From positions 1 through 64,000 of the forward strand of contig JAISZB010000037.1 in assembly GCA_031269465.1 (NCBI GenBank): a stretch of DNA of 64,000 bases. Direction: 5' to 3'. Every line of letters begins with the position of its first letter. Position 1 is the stretch's first letter. Positions 62,642-64,000 of this stretch are shown one piece after another. The DNA comes from Clostridiales bacterium (GTDB lineage: Bacteria; Bacillota; Clostridia; Lachnospirales; WQUN01). The notes below the pieces were generated by a model. It did no database searches and was not told the DNA's origin. It was given only the letters and a program-made list of their open reading frames with translations. The translations under genes were made by a program, and so were the position numbers.

Positions 62642-63384
62642 TTATCTTTCTCTATCTCGGTCTTTTCGTTCCGGCGCTATATCCCCCTCGTCCGGCTCGG
62701 CCTCAAAAATCTGAAGGTCTTTCTCGTCTAATTTCAAGAGGACATTCAGCTCTTTCAGCCGCGCCGATTTCTCCTGATATTCCGCTTCCTGCGGGAACGG
62801 TCTGACAACCTTGCATTTCGCCGTTTCCATCTGCGTTTTAGTTTCGGCAAGGCTGTTTTCGCAGCGGCGTATTGTTTCCTCAAAACCCTCCAGCGCGTTA
62901 TCAAGCCGGGTGATGTTGCCGTGAATGTCCGTACCCAGCTTGACCTCGTGGGTCATCGCGCCTTTGAACGTCACGCGGTATTCCTTGCCGTAGGTGTCAA
63001 AGGACAGCGCTATTTGAAAACCACTGTATTCACCGAGCGGCACGGGGTCGGGGGAGGTCATAGCCTTGCAGGCTTCGATAATCGCCTTGCCCGCGTCGGC
63101 TTTCTCGGCATAAACAATCCCGCCTACGGTCATAGGCGGGAAGTGGTCTTTGTCGCTGGGGTGTTTCGCCGCCATTTCCATATCGGTTTTGTATCCGGCA
63201 ATGCGCTCCGTCAGCCGCTTGATCTCCTGTGGGTATTCCTTGAGGATTTTATCCTCCAAGCTGTACTTCTGATTCAGGTGGCTCGCGTGGAGGATTTTCA
63301 GCCGTCCAACGTCCATTTCAAGCTGGCACTTCCCGATTATGAGCGGATTGCCCGTCGCCAAACCTTTATCTCGGCATAGCTTAA
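62642..63384 (-). pseudogene. C-terminal fragment of an integrative-element SNF2-type helicase
   Basis: About 240 codons: GLATGNPLIIGKCQLEMDVG, RLKILHASHLNQKYSLEDKI, IKRLTERIAGYKTDMEMA, PLGEYSGFQIALSFDTYGKE and NALEGFEETIRRCENSLAET. This is the C-terminal tail of the very large helicase/methylase-like proteins carried by Firmicutes conjugative elements. A one-base loss near 63357 separates the expected YAEIK from LATGNP. The upstream end is the 3' splice junction of a group II intron; the rest of the helicase lies outside the window, if present. Confidence 0.65.
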
Positions 63385-63495
63385 GTAGAGTAGGAAAGCG
63401 CCGCCTTGCCGCATTTCTGTGGTAGGTTTGCACAGACCCCTCCCCAAACCGCGCCTGCACCTCTAGATGTACACGGCTCTCCATTATTGCTCAAT

Positions 63496-64000
63496 CTACG
63501 AAACTCTGCTGTTGTGAATGCTGTGGCGGCACTCTCTGCATAACGCCATGGCTTTTCGCCGCTTGGCTATCATCGCTTGCTCCCAATAGGCTTTGCCTTT
63601 TAGGTTTTTAACTTTGTTGACGTGATGAATTTCATAGGCGATAGTCGGGATAAGGGTTAAAAGCGTTGAATCAACCCCTGTAAACAGCTAAATCTCAACA
63701 TTTGAGTCAAAGAAAATACAGTATCAACCCGCTTTATGACTATCACCATTTCATAATGCGCCGCATTGTCCGTACCGCATAGCTCACATATTCTTGCCGC
63801 TAATCGGCTTTCAAAATACGTTCTATTGGAACGGTGTATAACGGAAGCGTTTTCAATCATGCCACTTGCGCTTGAAACGCTTTTGCAATCGGAATATATT
63901 GCAAAGGAGGAGCGTTTCTCACCGTTTTTGGTTTCATAGGGCATTCCCCATTCGCCTTTTTCGCCTTTGAATTTTTGACTCGCCTTTGCTAACTTGCTTT
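63496..64000 (-). pseudogene. ltrA: Group II intron maturase C-terminus, interrupted by a MITE
   Basis: From the window edge the minus-strand frame reads KSKLAKASQKFKGEKGEWGM, PYETKNGEKRSSFAIY, ESRLAARICELCGTDNAAHY, then is broken by a 111-bp insertion and resumes YEIHHVNKVKNLKGKAYWEQ, AMIAKRRKAMALCRECRHSI and HNSRVS. This is domain X plus the HNH endonuclease domain (CELCG...EIHHV...ALCREC) of bacterial intron-encoded proteins. Removing the insertion and one duplicated 8-bp target restores a continuous frame. Confidence 0.8.
63637..63747. mobile_element. 111-bp MITE with 8-bp target duplication
   Basis: Ends GGCGATAGTCGGGATAAGGG and (reverse complement) GGTGATAGTCATAAAGCGGG match at 15 of 22 positions. 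The 8-bp sequence ATTTCATA flanks both sides (63629-63636 and 63748-63755) as an exact direct repeat. It interrupts the HNH domain of the maturase between H-Y-E and I-H-H. Its parent transposon is not in the window. Confidence 0.85.

Larger units (their letters stand above)
63385..64000 (-). mobile_element. Group II intron (3' part, reaching window edge)
   Basis: The maturase C-terminus (63496-64000) is followed by a domain-V-like stem, GAGCCGTGTACATC...GCGCGGTTTGGGGA (63440-63482 on the minus strand), and an end resembling CCTACTCTAC at about 63385. After this the helicase sequence YAEIK resumes. The intron is thus inserted in the helicase gene of a conjugative element, a common site type. 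The 5' part is outside the window. Confidence 0.7.

Noticed and set aside
1-64000. tRNA, rRNA and classical riboswitch genes
   Set aside because: I looked for T-arm-like GTTCGAATC patterns and known riboswitch cores and saw none that hold up; a covariance-model search would be needed to exclude them.

Overview
The window looks like a chromosomal segment of a low-to-mid GC Bacillota, most likely a member of Clostridia. The evidence is the strong AGGAGG-type ribosome binding sites, frequent TTG/GTG starts, and a typical Clostridia gene set: dnaE followed by pfkA and pyk, ireB-ruvX-DUF1292, RNase J, a YlbF protein, mtaB, class B sortase, ywlE and a tsaC/ywlC-ywlE-rpiB-upp run. I saw no rRNA, tRNA or CRISPR array. 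Species-level placement is not possible from the sequence alone.

Layout. 1-130: the 3' end of one IscB-type IS element. About 600-7,220: an accessory, decaying island with a 204-bp MITE, truncated or broken genes, three VOC-fold genes, MerR and PadR regulators, a wrecked ABC exporter, a methyltransferase, DUF1697 and relics of a mobilisation module (relaxase and MobC-like). 7,400-18,500: two paralogous small membrane proteins, a DHH phosphoesterase, a glycerol/glycerol-3-phosphate operon (glpA-like, FAD oxidoreductase, DUF1667, glpK) and a TetR/ICMT-like pair under twin operators. 18,500-21,200: gene relics and repeats. 21,259-30,965: dnaE, pfkA, pyk, rubredoxin, ferredoxin-type aldo/keto reductase and a hotdog thioesterase. 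31,234-38,677 (minus strand): a hypothetical gene, an amidohydrolase, then the tsaC/ywlC-ywlE-rpiB-upp-wecA/tagO-like cluster. 39,371-50,803: a GPH sugar symporter, zinc-ribbon membrane protein, TPM protein, flavodoxin, mtaB-ireB-ruvX(fused to DUF1292), rnjA and ylbF. 50,968-53,447: a class B sortase and an apparent substrate. 54,373-59,506: carA, a cobU-like gene, an intact-length IscB element, a membrane/RseC fusion and a Cys-rich protein. 60,900-64,000: an IS30 relic, primase and SNF2-helicase fragments of an integrative element, and a group II intron interrupted by a 111-bp MITE.

The two most striking signals are these. (1) A dispersed palindromic element (called PE here) occurs about 32 times, roughly once every 2 kb. 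It is nearly confined to backbone intergenic DNA. It has inverted ends resembling ATACTGATTTTC/GAAAATCAGTAT and an inner stem whose two arms have changed together between copies, including one copy with an entirely different but still complementary stem. It often sits just upstream of genes, and one copy is split around a gene fragment. (2) An IscB open reading frame is preceded by a well-folded omega-RNA region, but the RuvC-I aspartate is replaced by valine and the HNH catalytic histidine by asparagine, so it is predicted to be a nuclease-dead RNA-guided protein or a very recently decaying one. Other notable points are the ruvX-DUF1292 fusion that keeps an internal ribosome binding site, a hairpin spacer between the Shine-Dalgarno and the start codon of upp, and a decayed duplicate of the 3' end of dnaE.

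All calls are by reading the sequence and recalling family motifs; no database search was possible.
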